Shown: positions 27,165 to 35,552, numbered from the stretch's first letter. The stretch is 64,000 bases of DNA from Lachnoclostridium sp. UBA1308 (GCA_002307215.1 DBTU01000058.1:62001-126000), one strand, 5' to 3'. The notes: generated by a model not told the origin, from the letters alone. Numbers and translations: made by a program.

Positions 27165-28529
27165 CTAGAAATTATCAAAACCTTTTGCTTGCATCAATTC
27201 CTCAAAAGTCTTGTCCCAAGCTTTAAGAACTTCTTCCGGAGTTTTAGCATCTGCAAACATGTCTTGGAAAAATCCCCATAAATCATTTAGATCCACTTTC
27301 ATATAGGCATTCATCTCAAGAACTGTATTTCCGGTTTTATTATAGTTGTCATAAAGTCTACCCTCAAAATCATCAAAATTTGGTGCTGCCGCTCCTGTAA
27401 CATTAGGGACAAAAGAAGATGCATTCTGTGCTGTATCACACTGTTTAGGCTGTGCCATGAAATTCAAAAACAACTTAGCTTCATCAATATGCTTTGCATC
27501 CTTCGGAATAAAGAACTCAGCATCAAGCTGGCTAATTGTAAGATATTCATTTTCTCCCTCAAATACAGGATATGGGAACATATCAAAATCAGTATCCGGA
27601 TAAGCATTTAAAAGGTCTCTGACAGTGGTATTGGATCCTACTGTCATCGCATACTTTTCAGAACTCATTGCTGTAGGAATGCTATTGTAATCATCGGAAA
27701 GAACAGTGCTTTGCATATATCCGTCTTTATACAAATCATATGCTTTCTCAAGACTTTCCTGGAACGCAGGTATTTCATCCCAGCCAATCTCATTTGCATT
27801 CAATCTATCCCACAAATCCGGCTCATTTTGAGCTACATAGTACCCCCATGTTGAGGTTGTCCACATCTGGAAGGTCCAAATATCCTTAAACGGGCCATAA
27901 AATGGAGTTATGCCATTTTCAATCAGCTTATCACAAACAGCTAAAAATTCATCATAGTTTTTAGGTATTTCAAGATTATACTTTTTAAATATATCCTTGT
28001 TATAAACAACACCCATTCCACCTGTCTTAATTTCATATGCGAAGCCATAAATATTTCCATCCGGCGCCATTAATATTGACTTATCAACTAAATTATTAAC
28101 GAACTCTTCATTGGATAAATCAACACAGTTGGTAGCTATCTCTAATTCATTTTCAGCTGAAACCTTATTGTAGCAAATTAGATCGGAAGGCTGCCCCGAT
28201 GCCAATTTTGTCTGCAAAACTGACGTTGCCTGTGCATCAGGATCTAATACTAACTCAACTTTAATCCAGGGATAAGCGACTTCAAACGCTTTAATGTTTT
28301 CATCACTAAATGCATATGATATATTACCCACCATTTCCTGACTCGCCTCAACTGTCAATGTAATATTTTCCTTATCCTCACTACCTCCTTCTTCATTACC
28401 GGTTTCTTGGCTCCCGTTTGTATCCTTCTCTTCCGTGTTATCTTCCTTATCCCCATTAGAAGAAGCACAGCCCGAAAACAAAATTGAAACCACCAGAATA
28501 ACACTAATCATTTTCATAATACTTTTCAT
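27165..28529 (-). CDS. Extracellular sugar-binding lipoprotein of ABC transporter
   Basis: The substrate-binding protein of the CUT1 transporter, 454 residues. The signal peptide ends in the lipobox LFSGC, so Cys21 should be lipidated and anchored to the outer face of the membrane. A Glu/Asp/Gly/Asn-rich linker follows (about 22-55), then a type I extracellular solute-binding fold (family 1). TGGMGVVYNKDIFKKYNLE and SEKYAMTVGSN are typical. It is first in the locus, which fits high expression. The ligand is probably the oligosaccharide later cleaved by the GH95-like and GH43 enzymes; this is inference from context. Confidence 0.92.
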   Translation of the reverse strand: MKSIMKMISVILVVSILFSGCASSNGDKEDNTEEKDTNGSQETGNEEGGSEDKENITLTVEASQEMVGNISYAFSDENIKAFEVAYPWIKVELVLDPDAQATSVLQTKLASGQPSDLICYNKVSAENELEIATNCVDLSNEEFVNNLVDKSILMAPDGNIYGFAYEIKTGGMGVVYNKDIFKKYNLEIPKNYDEFLAVCDKLIENGITPFYGPFKDIWTFQMWTTSTWGYYVAQNEPDLWDRLNANEIGWDEIPAFQESLEKAYDLYKDGYMQSTVLSDDYNSIPTAMSSEKYAMTVGSNTTVRDLLNAYPDTDFDMFPYPVFEGENEYLTISQLDAEFFIPKDAKHIDEAKLFLNFMAQPKQCDTAQNASSFVPNVTGAAAPNFDDFEGRLYDNYNKTGNTVLEMNAYMKVDLNDLWGFFQDMFADAKTPEEVLKAWDKTFEELMQAKGFDNF

Positions 28530-28732
28530 TTACTTTCCTCCTTATACAGTTTGTTTCAATAGTATTTTTGTGGAAAACTAATTCCATCCACTGATAACAT
28601 TTTAACTTTTTATACACATTTTAGTAAATGGAATAATCTGAACATAACATATTGACAATATTGAACAAATATTTTATATTTTTAATCTTTTTGATATATT
28701 AAATATACAATCTCACTGTATAAAGTATAAAA
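28530..28732. other. Leader and promoter region of the sugar-binding protein gene
   Basis: A very AT-rich stretch. A possible minus-strand promoter is TTTACT (28623-28628) with TAAAAT (28599-28604) at an 18-base spacing, about 70 bases before the start. A strong ribosome binding site (AAGGAGGAAAG) precedes the ATG. Nothing else is recognised. Confidence 0.4.
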
Positions 28733-28773
28733 GGCCACATCAGAAAGGCTGAGTTACCTCACTAATGTGGTCC
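28733..28773 (-). terminator. Terminator of the feo operon
   Basis: On the minus strand GGACCACATTAGTGAG pairs with CTGATGTGGCC, the main stem being CCACAT with ATGTGG extended by GC pairs. TTTTATACTTT follows. It lies about 85 bases past the stop of the last feo gene. Confidence 0.65.
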
Positions 28774-28856
28774 GCGTATTAGTTTGTCTTAAATTTTGAG
28801 ACTAGCTTAATAACATTGCAAGTATATACTTCTCATTCTTAATCCAAGTTCTCATA

Positions 28857-28997
28857 TTACATTTTGCATTTGCCCTTCGCAGAACAGGAAGCACAGCCTG
28901 AGCAACAGGATTTCCCCGCCTTCAAATCCCTCGATTTCTTATAGAGAATAAATACAGTATAAGCAATAATAATGATTCCGATAATAACTCCAATCAT
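28857..28997 (-). CDS. FeoB-associated Cys-rich membrane protein
   Basis: A 46-residue protein. Residues 1-20 are one hydrophobic helix (MIGVIIGIIIIAYTVFILYK), followed by a basic stretch and a Cys-rich tail, SCCSGCASCSAKGKCKM. This is the signature of the FeoB_associated family, the Gram-positive counterpart of FeoC by position. AAAAGGAG lies at the right distance from the ATG at 28997. It is 48 bases downstream of feoB and presumably in the same transcript. The five cysteines could bind iron or another metal; the role is not established. Confidence 0.88.
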   Translation of the reverse strand: MIGVIIGIIIIAYTVFILYKKSRDLKAGKSCCSGCASCSAKGKCKM

Positions 28998-29045
28998 ATT
29001 TGCTCCTTTTCTGCCGGATAGTACCGGCAAAACAATAACCCCTTG

Positions 29046-31106
29046 CTATTTTATGAACAGACTTCCTATTTGGTATACCAATGTAGCCATAAGCATTGCA
29101 ACCCCCAACTGGAATGCAATTGTAATTACTGTCCACTTGAAAGAACGCATCTCTCTTTGGATTACACCAATGGTTGCTGCACACGGAATATAAAGAAGTG
29201 AAAAGACCATCAATGCATAGGCATTCAACGCACCAAAGCCATATTGTCCAAGAACTTGTGTCAAACTCGTCATTCCTGCCGGAGAAGTAATATTCCCAAT
29301 CTGAAAAAGCACACTGAAACTGGACACAACTACCTCTTTGGCAGCAATTCCGGAAATAAGTGCCAGTACAATCTGCCACATTCCAAGTCCCGCCGGTGCA
29401 AGCGCCGGAGAAAGTGCTTTACCAATAATTGCTCCATAACTTAAGGACATATCTGTAACCATTCCACTCGGTCCAAAATTCAGAATAAACCAGATGATGA
29501 CGGAAGCTGCGAAAATTGTGGTGCCTGCCTTCGTTAGATAGTCTTTTACCTTTTCCCACACATAGATTAAAATTGTATATTGGTTCGGAGTCTTATATTC
29601 CGGTAATTCAATCAATAAAGCATTGCCATGATCCTTACCGGATCTATCTTTCATTACAAACGCTACTGTGATTGCGACTATAATTCCGATCAAATACATG
29701 GAATAAGCTACGAGCATAGCCATATGACCGAAAAACATCTGGGAAAACAGGATATAAATCGGTAATCTAGCGCTGCAGGACATAAAGGGTGTTATCAAAA
29801 TGGTTCGCCTTCTGTCCTTCATATTCTCAAGAGATCTTGATGCCATAATCGCCGGTACAGTACAACCAAAACCTAATAACATCGGGATGAACGCTCTCCC
29901 CGATAACCCTAACTTGCCCATGATATTATCCATAATATATGCCACTCTGGCCATATAGCCGCTATCCTCTAAGTAGGCCAGTGCAAGAAACAGAATAAAA
30001 ATATTTGGGAGAAAGGTTAAGATGCCTCCAACTCCTGCAATTATTCCGTCAACAATCAACGAAGTGATAAAAGTTCCGGCATGAACACTTTGCAGCAGGT
30101 AGAGGACAAATTCCGAAAATGCTCCCAAAAAAACCACTAAACCGCTTTTAATAAAGTCGCCGATTGTAAATGTAAAAAAGAATACAAAGCCCATAATTAA
30201 GAGAAAGATCGGAAGCCCAAAAAAGCGATGGGTTAGTATTCTGTCCGCTTTATCCGTTAAAGCTACTTTACTGCTTTTATTAACCAGAACCTCCTCAATT
30301 ACTTCTTCGATGAAATCATATTTTTGATTAATGATTTCTCCTTCATAGCTGCTCTGTACAATATTGTGAATATACAGAGGGTATTTTGCAAGAATCTCTT
30401 TATCCATTTCCAGCAGCTTAATTGCATGCCATCGAACATTATATATCTCATGATATGCATTTATCAGCAGTTCACTGAGGTCATCTATTTTATCTTCAAT
30501 CTCATCACTGTAAACGATCGGATAGTCCTTATGATGCTCATGCTTATGTCCCTTGAATTTATCAGCTATATTTGCATGATGATGTTCCAGAATATGGTCA
30601 ATGCATTTATCCTTATGATGTGCTACGGTATGCATAAGAATATCCAGCCCGGTTCTCTTTCTGGCAGATACAGGAATTACAGGAATCCCAAGCATCTCAG
30701 GAAGTCGGTGAAGGTCAATTTCCATTCCCCGCTCTTCCACAATATCCATCATGTTAAGTGCCATGATGACAGGTTTACCTAGTTCTATCAATTGAAGTGT
30801 AAGATACAAATTTCTTTCCAGACTTGAGGCATCAACAACATTTACAATCACATCTACATTCGAAGTAAGTATATATTCTCTACTGAGTCTCTCTTCCATG
30901 GTATAGGAGGTTAAGCTATAAATACCCGGCAAATCAACCAGCTTGAACCGGTTATCATGATATTTAAATGCTCCCTCTTTCTTCTCAACAGTAACGCCCG
31001 GCCAATTTGCGACCTTCAGATTAGCACCGGTATAAGCATTGAAAAGTGTGGTCTTACCACAGTTGGGATTCCCGACAAAGCCTACTTGAATCTCGTTCTT
31101 CATCAT
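29046..31106 (-). CDS. feoB: Ferrous iron transport GTPase/permease
   Basis: The main iron(II) uptake protein, 686 residues, in the cytoplasmic membrane. The N-terminal G domain shows GNPNCGKTTLF (G1), VDLPGIYSLT (G3), NMMDIVEERG (G4) and VSARKRTG (G5). A His-rich segment lies at about 165-200 (HILEHHHANIADKFKGHKHE), unusual in its density and a possible metal-binding linker. The membrane domain follows with two Gate motifs, including LPIFLLIMGF and ARLPIYILFSQMFF, and the FeoB core GFGCTVPAIMASRSLE. The start overlaps the end of feoA by four bases, and the operon is under a Fur box. Confidence 0.97.
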   Translation of the reverse strand: MMKNEIQVGFVGNPNCGKTTLFNAYTGANLKVANWPGVTVEKKEGAFKYHDNRFKLVDLPGIYSLTSYTMEERLSREYILTSNVDVIVNVVDASSLERNLYLTLQLIELGKPVIMALNMMDIVEERGMEIDLHRLPEMLGIPVIPVSARKRTGLDILMHTVAHHKDKCIDHILEHHHANIADKFKGHKHEHHKDYPIVYSDEIEDKIDDLSELLINAYHEIYNVRWHAIKLLEMDKEILAKYPLYIHNIVQSSYEGEIINQKYDFIEEVIEEVLVNKSSKVALTDKADRILTHRFFGLPIFLLIMGFVFFFTFTIGDFIKSGLVVFLGAFSEFVLYLLQSVHAGTFITSLIVDGIIAGVGGILTFLPNIFILFLALAYLEDSGYMARVAYIMDNIMGKLGLSGRAFIPMLLGFGCTVPAIMASRSLENMKDRRRTILITPFMSCSARLPIYILFSQMFFGHMAMLVAYSMYLIGIIVAITVAFVMKDRSGKDHGNALLIELPEYKTPNQYTILIYVWEKVKDYLTKAGTTIFAASVIIWFILNFGPSGMVTDMSLSYGAIIGKALSPALAPAGLGMWQIVLALISGIAAKEVVVSSFSVLFQIGNITSPAGMTSLTQVLGQYGFGALNAYALMVFSLLYIPCAATIGVIQREMRSFKWTVITIAFQLGVAMLMATLVYQIGSLFIK

Positions 31107-31327
31107 GACACCTCTTTCATCTGGATTGCATCTGCTATTTTACTGCCTAGAGCTAATCTGCTTCCGCGTACCATTAGAATTACGGAACCGCCATTGTTTC
31201 TGTTTAATATCTTAATATTAGTTCCTCCGGTCAGCCCCAGTGCTTCCAGCCTACGCATGGCTGCCATATCAAGATCAATTGATTTCACTGTGTAAATATT
31301 GCCGATTTTAGCGCTTTTTAATGTCAT
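31103..31327 (-). CDS. feoA: Ferrous iron transport protein A
   Basis: A 74-residue cytoplasmic SH3-like protein needed for FeoB function. The pattern MRRLEALGLTGGTNIKILNR followed by GSVILMVRGSRLALGSKIA is the FeoA core domain. AGAGGTTG precedes the ATG at 31327. It is the first gene of feoA-feoB-FeoB-associated and is translationally coupled to feoB by a four-base overlap. Confidence 0.95.
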   Translation of the reverse strand: MTLKSAKIGNIYTVKSIDLDMAAMRRLEALGLTGGTNIKILNRNNGGSVILMVRGSRLALGSKIADAIQMKEVS

Positions 31328-31384
31328 AGCATCAACCTCTCTTACCTGAAAATCAAGCAGTTCACATTATCTTATGCGGCTTAT

Positions 31385-31399
31385 TGATAATAATTATCA
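31385..31399. promoter_or_regulatory. Fur box, perfect 7-1-7
   Basis: TGATAATAATTATCA matches the Bacillus-type Fur 7-1-7 operator at every position. It lies just downstream of the -10 box of the feo promoter, where a bound Fe-Fur dimer would block transcription when iron is sufficient. Confidence 0.85.
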
Positions 31400-31411
31400 T
31401 TTGCTATTAAC

Positions 31412-31439
31412 ATTATAACATAACAATTTCGTCTGTCAA
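31412..31439 (-). promoter_or_regulatory. Promoter of the feo operon
   Basis: TTGACA (31434-31439) and TATAAT (31412-31417) are both perfect consensus, with a 16-base spacer, on the minus strand. The Fur box overlaps the expected transcription start. Confidence 0.85.
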
Positions 31440-31489
31440 TCGTCGAATTATCTAATTTTTATCCTTGTATATTAAGATTTATGCATAAA

Positions 31490-31536
31490 TCATAAAAATA
31501 GCTTCTGCAAATTAAATAAACCAATCTGCAAAAGCC
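31490..31536 (-). terminator. Terminator after queH
   Basis: On the minus strand GCTTTTGCAGATT pairs with AATTTGCAGAAGC, followed by TATTTTTATG. It lies about 20 bases past the queH stop. Confidence 0.75.
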
Positions 31537-31558
31537 ATTCTTTTATCTTTCCTTCAAC

Positions 31559-32176
31559 TTATCCATTTAGTTCCCGCTCTCTCTTTGAGTAAATGCATCC
31601 GCAATAATCCTGACGATATAGGTTATACTCCTTTGATAGCTCAATGGAACGTTTATAGCCGTTTTTTTTCTTAAAGTCTGAGGGAAGCCATAATGTTTTG
31701 TATTCCTGCGCGATTTCTTCTCCTATTTCATTAAGCTTTGCTGCATTTTTATGAGGACTGATGGAAAGCGTAGTCGTAAAGTATTCGAAGTCCATGTCTG
31801 ATGCAACCTTTGCTGCCTCCAGTAGTCGAAGTCTATAACATGCAAAGCATCTGTTGCCTCCTTCTTTCTCTTCTTCCAATCCTTCTATCATACGGTAATA
31901 GTCCGCCGGATGATATTCACCGGCGATAAAATCGACCTTTGTCCGAAGCGGTATCTCTTTCAGAAATCTCTTCTGCTCTTCTATCCTTCTGTAATATTCT
32001 TCCTCAGGATAGATATTCGGATTATAATAAAGTATCGTTATATCAAAATGTATTGACAAGCATTCTAAAACATAGCTACTGCAAGGTGCACAACAGCTAT
32101 GAATCAGCAACTTAGGATATCTATGTTCTAACGATAGTTTATTTGTCAGATCATCCAACTCTTTTTGATAGTTCAT
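31559..32176 (-). CDS. queH: Epoxyqueuosine reductase QueH
   Basis: The last step of queuosine synthesis in tRNA: epoxyqueuosine is reduced to queuosine. This is the QueH (DUF208) type, unrelated to the cobalamin enzyme QueG. The cysteine motifs expected to hold the Fe-S cluster and metal are visible: LLIHSCCAPCSSYVLE (Cys28, 29, 32), RCFACYRLRL and QDYCGCIYSKRER. The 205-residue length is typical. The start is two bases after the stop of the receiver-domain gene, with GGGAG as its binding site, so the two are co-translated. Confidence 0.93.
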   Translation of the reverse strand: MNYQKELDDLTNKLSLEHRYPKLLIHSCCAPCSSYVLECLSIHFDITILYYNPNIYPEEEYYRRIEEQKRFLKEIPLRTKVDFIAGEYHPADYYRMIEGLEEEKEGGNRCFACYRLRLLEAAKVASDMDFEYFTTTLSISPHKNAAKLNEIGEEIAQEYKTLWLPSDFKKKNGYKRSIELSKEYNLYRQDYCGCIYSKRERELNG

Positions 32177-32178
32177 TA

Positions 32179-32577
32179 TTAGCTCCCAATTAATTCCAGC
32201 TTTCTTAATTCGTTTTCGAACTTTTCTCTATCGATGGGCTTACCGGCATATGCAGTACATCCCAGCTTAAATGCCTTTGTAACATTCTTGCTTTCACTTA
32301 AGGCAGTTGTCATAATAATCTTGACCGACTTCTCCTCAGGAATTTGATAATCGTTTTCAATCCCCCTAATTTGCGTGAGTGCCTGAAATCCATCTACAAC
32401 CGGCATCATAATATCCATACAAATCAGGTCATAGCCCTCACCTGTCTCCAACGCCATTTTGAAAGCTTCCACCGCCTCATTACCGTCAACTGTTATATCA
32501 CACTCACCATATTTGGTCAAAAACCTCATCATAAACTTTCTGCTGGCAAAGTCATCCTCAGCAATCAGTATTCTCAT
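32179..32577 (-). CDS. Stand-alone response regulator receiver domain protein
   Basis: A CheY-like receiver of 132 residues with no output domain. The acidic pocket is EDD (residues 7-9), the phosphorylated residue Asp55 in LICMDIMMPVVDG, Thr in IIMTTALSESKNV and Lys in YAGKPIDREKF. Such proteins relay signals by binding a partner. No kinase is adjacent, and the coupling to queH is close (2 bases), which may only reflect gene packing. GGGAGGG lies just before the ATG. Confidence 0.88.
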   Translation of the reverse strand: MRILIAEDDFASRKFMMRFLTKYGECDITVDGNEAVEAFKMALETGEGYDLICMDIMMPVVDGFQALTQIRGIENDYQIPEEKSVKIIMTTALSESKNVTKAFKLGCTAYAGKPIDREKFENELRKLELIGS

Positions 32578-32667
32578 TAAATCCCTCCCTGGATCAATCT
32601 ATATTGTTATTTTACATTCATATTTTACCAAAATAAAGTAGGCTATTTGCATTACCTGCGTCTATTC

Positions 32668-33729
32668 TCAATATCTTTCGATAATTTCATGTAATAATTC
32701 CAACACCCTCTCCATTTCTTCATCAGTTCCGATTGAAATCCTCAAATAATTATTGATTCGAGGTAAATTAAAATGTCTGACATAAACATTCTTGACACGC
32801 AGTGCATCGAACACCTCTTTAGCAGGGATCTTTTCATGTGTCGCAAATATAAAATTGGAACCGGATTTAGGAAACGAGAAGCCCAACTTCGTTAACGCAG
32901 CTTCTGTTCTATCTCTTGTTGCAATAATTTTGCGAATTCCCTCTTCGAAATATCCGTTATCCTTAACAGCCTCAACACCTGCCACAATAGCAGCTTCATT
33001 CATGGTGTAGGAATTGAAGGAATATTTCACATCATTCAACGCTTTAATCAACGATTCATTCCCCATTGCATAACCAATTCGCATGCCTGCCATGGATCTG
33101 GACTTAGAAAAGGTCTGCACCACTAAGAGATTCTCATATTTTGCAATAAGTTCGGTAGCTGAGCGACCTGCAAAATCAATATAGGCTTCATCAACAATTA
33201 CAATAACATCCTGATTATGCTTGATGATATCCTCAATCACCGACAATTCCTCATATACTGAGGTTGGTGCATTCGGGTTGGCTATAATCACACCGCCATT
33301 GTCTTTATAATAATCCTCTTTTACAATTGCAAAATTCTCATCCAGTGGCGGCGTCTGATAGGGTATCCTTAACAAATCACACCATACCGGATAAAAGGAA
33401 TAGGTGATGTCCGGATATAAGATTGGCTTTGATGAGTTATAGAAGGTCAGGAAAGCCATCGCCAGAACATCGTCTGAACCGACACCGACAAATAGCTGAT
33501 TATTATTTAGATGGTAAAAATGAGCCAGTTCCTCCACTAGTAGTTTTACAGTTGGATCAGGATACCGTCTTAAGGCATCCATATCTATCTCCTGAAGAAC
33601 TTTTTCTACACCGGGTGCGGGTGGGTACGGGTTTTCATTTGTATTCAACTTAATCATCCCCTGTTTATTCGGCTGTTCACCGGGAACATAGGGAACGACT
33701 TTGCGAATATTATTCTCCCATGGCTTCAT
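32668..33729 (-). CDS. hisC: Histidinol-phosphate aminotransferase
   Basis: A PLP enzyme of fold type I, 353 residues, which converts imidazole acetol phosphate to histidinol phosphate. The opening KVVPYVPGEQP, LNTNENPYPPAPGV, VGVGSDDVLAMAF, NPNAPTSVYEEL and the PLP-lysine motif TFSKSRSMAGMRIGYAMG agree with HisC. The GSNFIFATHEK and HFNLPRINNYLRISIGT segments near the end are typical. It stands alone, away from other his genes. GGAGG lies close to the ATG. Confidence 0.93.
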   Translation of the reverse strand: MKPWENNIRKVVPYVPGEQPNKQGMIKLNTNENPYPPAPGVEKVLQEIDMDALRRYPDPTVKLLVEELAHFYHLNNNQLFVGVGSDDVLAMAFLTFYNSSKPILYPDITYSFYPVWCDLLRIPYQTPPLDENFAIVKEDYYKDNGGVIIANPNAPTSVYEELSVIEDIIKHNQDVIVIVDEAYIDFAGRSATELIAKYENLLVVQTFSKSRSMAGMRIGYAMGNESLIKALNDVKYSFNSYTMNEAAIVAGVEAVKDNGYFEEGIRKIIATRDRTEAALTKLGFSFPKSGSNFIFATHEKIPAKEVFDALRVKNVYVRHFNLPRINNYLRISIGTDEEMERVLELLHEIIERY

Positions 33730-33798
33730 ATTCTACCTCCATTTCGCTACATATGCAGCTATTTCTTATTAACAAGTGAATCCATTTATCGGCTAATC

Positions 33799-34986
33799 TT
33801 ATAAACCATATTCCTGTGCTAACTTTTTAAATTTGGGAAGTGACCGCTCAATCATATTATAATCTACACAATAAACAATTCTGCAATAGCCCGGGCAACC
33901 AAAAGCGGATCCCGGAACAATCAATAGATTATGTTCCTTTGCTCTGCCCGCAAAAGCCTTGTCATCCTCTTCGAGAGCCTTAACAAAGAGATAAAATGCT
34001 CCCTGAGGTTTCACACATTCATAGCCGTATTCAAGAAGATTATTATACAGTAATTCTCTGTTACGGTTGTATATTTCAACGTCAACCTTTGCATCAATAC
34101 ATTTTGCCACTGCTCTTTGGATTAGGGATGGAGCATTTACATAGCCGAGTATGCGGTTTGCAACGTTCGCCGCCTGAATCATCTGCTCAAAATCATCCAC
34201 TTCCGATGGGATGACCAGATAACCGATTCGTTCACCCGGGAGGGAAAGTGACTTACTGAAGGAATAGCCTACAATTGTGTTGTCATAATATTTAGTTAGA
34301 TAAGGTACCTCTACGCCATCATATACCAACTCACGGTATGGCTCATCGGAAATCAAGTAAATCGAGGTCCTGAATTCCTTCTGCTTTTTGTCAAGAATTA
34401 GTGCCAATTCCTTAATCGTCTTCTCCGAGTATACCACACCGGTCGGATTATTCGGAGTATTTATAATGACAGCTTTCGTCTTCGGCGAAAGTTTATGCTC
34501 AAATTCCACCAAATTAGGTTGAAAATCAATTGTATTCGGGGACACGGCAATTAACTGTCCGTCAAAATTGCTGACATAATTACGGTACTCACCAAAGAAC
34601 GGTGCAAATACCACCACCTCATCTCCGGGATTTAGGAGTGTCTTAAGGATTACATTTAAACCCCCTGCCGCTCCGACGGTCATGATAATATTTTCCCCGT
34701 GGAATAAGGTTCCAAAATTATGATTTATGGATTCCGCAATGGCAGCTCTTACATCCTCATAACCAGAGTTGTTCATATAACCATGTACCAGATTGGGACT
34801 CTCTTCATTAAGAATCTGAAGAAGAGCCTCTTTAATCTTCACAGGTGGTTCTACGCTGGGATTTCCCAGACTGAAATCAAATACATTCTCTGCTCCGTAA
34901 ATACCCGCCAGACGTTTACCTTCCTCAAACATAGCCCTAATTACCGAGCTATTTTTAACCAGGCCACTCATTTTATCCGAAATCAT
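33799..34986 (-). CDS. Class I/II pyridoxal phosphate aminotransferase
   Basis: A 395-residue aspartate-aminotransferase-like protein. VFDFSLGNPSVEPP near the N-terminus, NTPNNPTGVVYSE (carboxylate and PLP contacts), ISDEPYRELVYDGVEVP and the Schiff-base lysine in SFSKSLSLPGERIGYLVIP are all present. It resembles the group often annotated as aspartate or aromatic aminotransferase; the amino donor is not certain. GAGG precedes the ATG at 34986. It is 69 bases upstream of hisC and may share its transcript. Confidence 0.9.
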   Translation of the reverse strand: MISDKMSGLVKNSSVIRAMFEEGKRLAGIYGAENVFDFSLGNPSVEPPVKIKEALLQILNEESPNLVHGYMNNSGYEDVRAAIAESINHNFGTLFHGENIIMTVGAAGGLNVILKTLLNPGDEVVVFAPFFGEYRNYVSNFDGQLIAVSPNTIDFQPNLVEFEHKLSPKTKAVIINTPNNPTGVVYSEKTIKELALILDKKQKEFRTSIYLISDEPYRELVYDGVEVPYLTKYYDNTIVGYSFSKSLSLPGERIGYLVIPSEVDDFEQMIQAANVANRILGYVNAPSLIQRAVAKCIDAKVDVEIYNRNRELLYNNLLEYGYECVKPQGAFYLFVKALEEDDKAFAGRAKEHNLLIVPGSAFGCPGYCRIVYCVDYNMIERSLPKFKKLAQEYGL

Positions 34987-35090
34987 TGATTACCTCTTTC
35001 CAGGCAAAATGCCATGATAAATTTTGGTGTAAAGTATAACATACAATTGATGGCTTATCAATACTTAAGTTAATTTGAATAATTTTGGCT

Positions 35091-35295
35091 GTTACAGTTC
35101 AGCCTTCATAAGATATTGATAAGACTAGGGCGGCAATGTTCCCATGGATGAGCCGTTCTCACTTAATTGCATTACGTAGCGGTACATAAGGTTCTAAAAG
35201 ACAGAACCTAAGTACCGACGAATGCAAATACTCATCCATGGGAACATTTCCACCCTAGTCTTAAGCGGTAGTCTTAGATAAGGCTGAACTGTAAC
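35091..35295. mobile_element. MITE-like palindromic element A (205 bp)
   Basis: Perfect 16-bp terminal inverted repeats, GTTACAGTTCAGCCTT and its complement. Inside is a second inverted repeat of 32 bp with three mismatches (35121-35152 with 35231-35262), and at the centre a hairpin core (35173-35221) shared with the element at 48 kb. No coding capacity. It lies in the 5' region of the aminotransferase gene, about 100 bases before its start. Confidence 0.75.
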
Positions 35296-35308
35296 TTTTG
35301 GCTGTATT

Positions 35309-35330
35309 GTTCTAGGGACGGTTGGTGACA
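35309..35330. repeat. Solo end of the palindromic element family seen at 8.7-9.0 kb
   Basis: GTTCTAGGGACGGTTGGTGA plus CA matches the reverse complement of 8997-9019 with one mismatch in 22. The stretch to 35466 that follows has no matching partner end, so this is a remnant or a single end. A weak hairpin, AACAACAGC with GCTGTTGTT, lies at about 35404-35445. Confidence 0.55.
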
Positions 35331-35466
35331 GGATTGTATTGCTTTACCTTACTGCTACTTAAGGGACTTTACTTAAAAATATATTTATTGATGTTAATCA
35401 AAAAACAACAGCGGGGTCTTGTGTTCATTCCATGCTGTTGTTCTTATTATTATTATTTATTCTGCA

Positions 35467-35552
35467 GTTACAGTTCAGCCTTCAAAGAGATGTATCATGA
35501 CTGGGAAAAAATTTCCCGGTCTTGTCAATATCCTTGCTAGGCTGAACTGTTG
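35467..35552. mobile_element. MITE-like palindromic element B (about 85 bp)
   Basis: It has the same ends as element A (ACAGTTCAGCCTT and AGGCTGAACTGT) but a different, shorter interior with a GACTGGGAAA / TTTCCCGGTC hairpin. Its right end overlaps the last four codons and the stop of the cytidylate-kinase-like gene. Confidence 0.7.

Noticed and set aside
28939..29379. Cys-rich 146-codon minus-strand frame
   Set aside because: It is an out-of-frame shadow of feoB and of the FeoB-associated gene.
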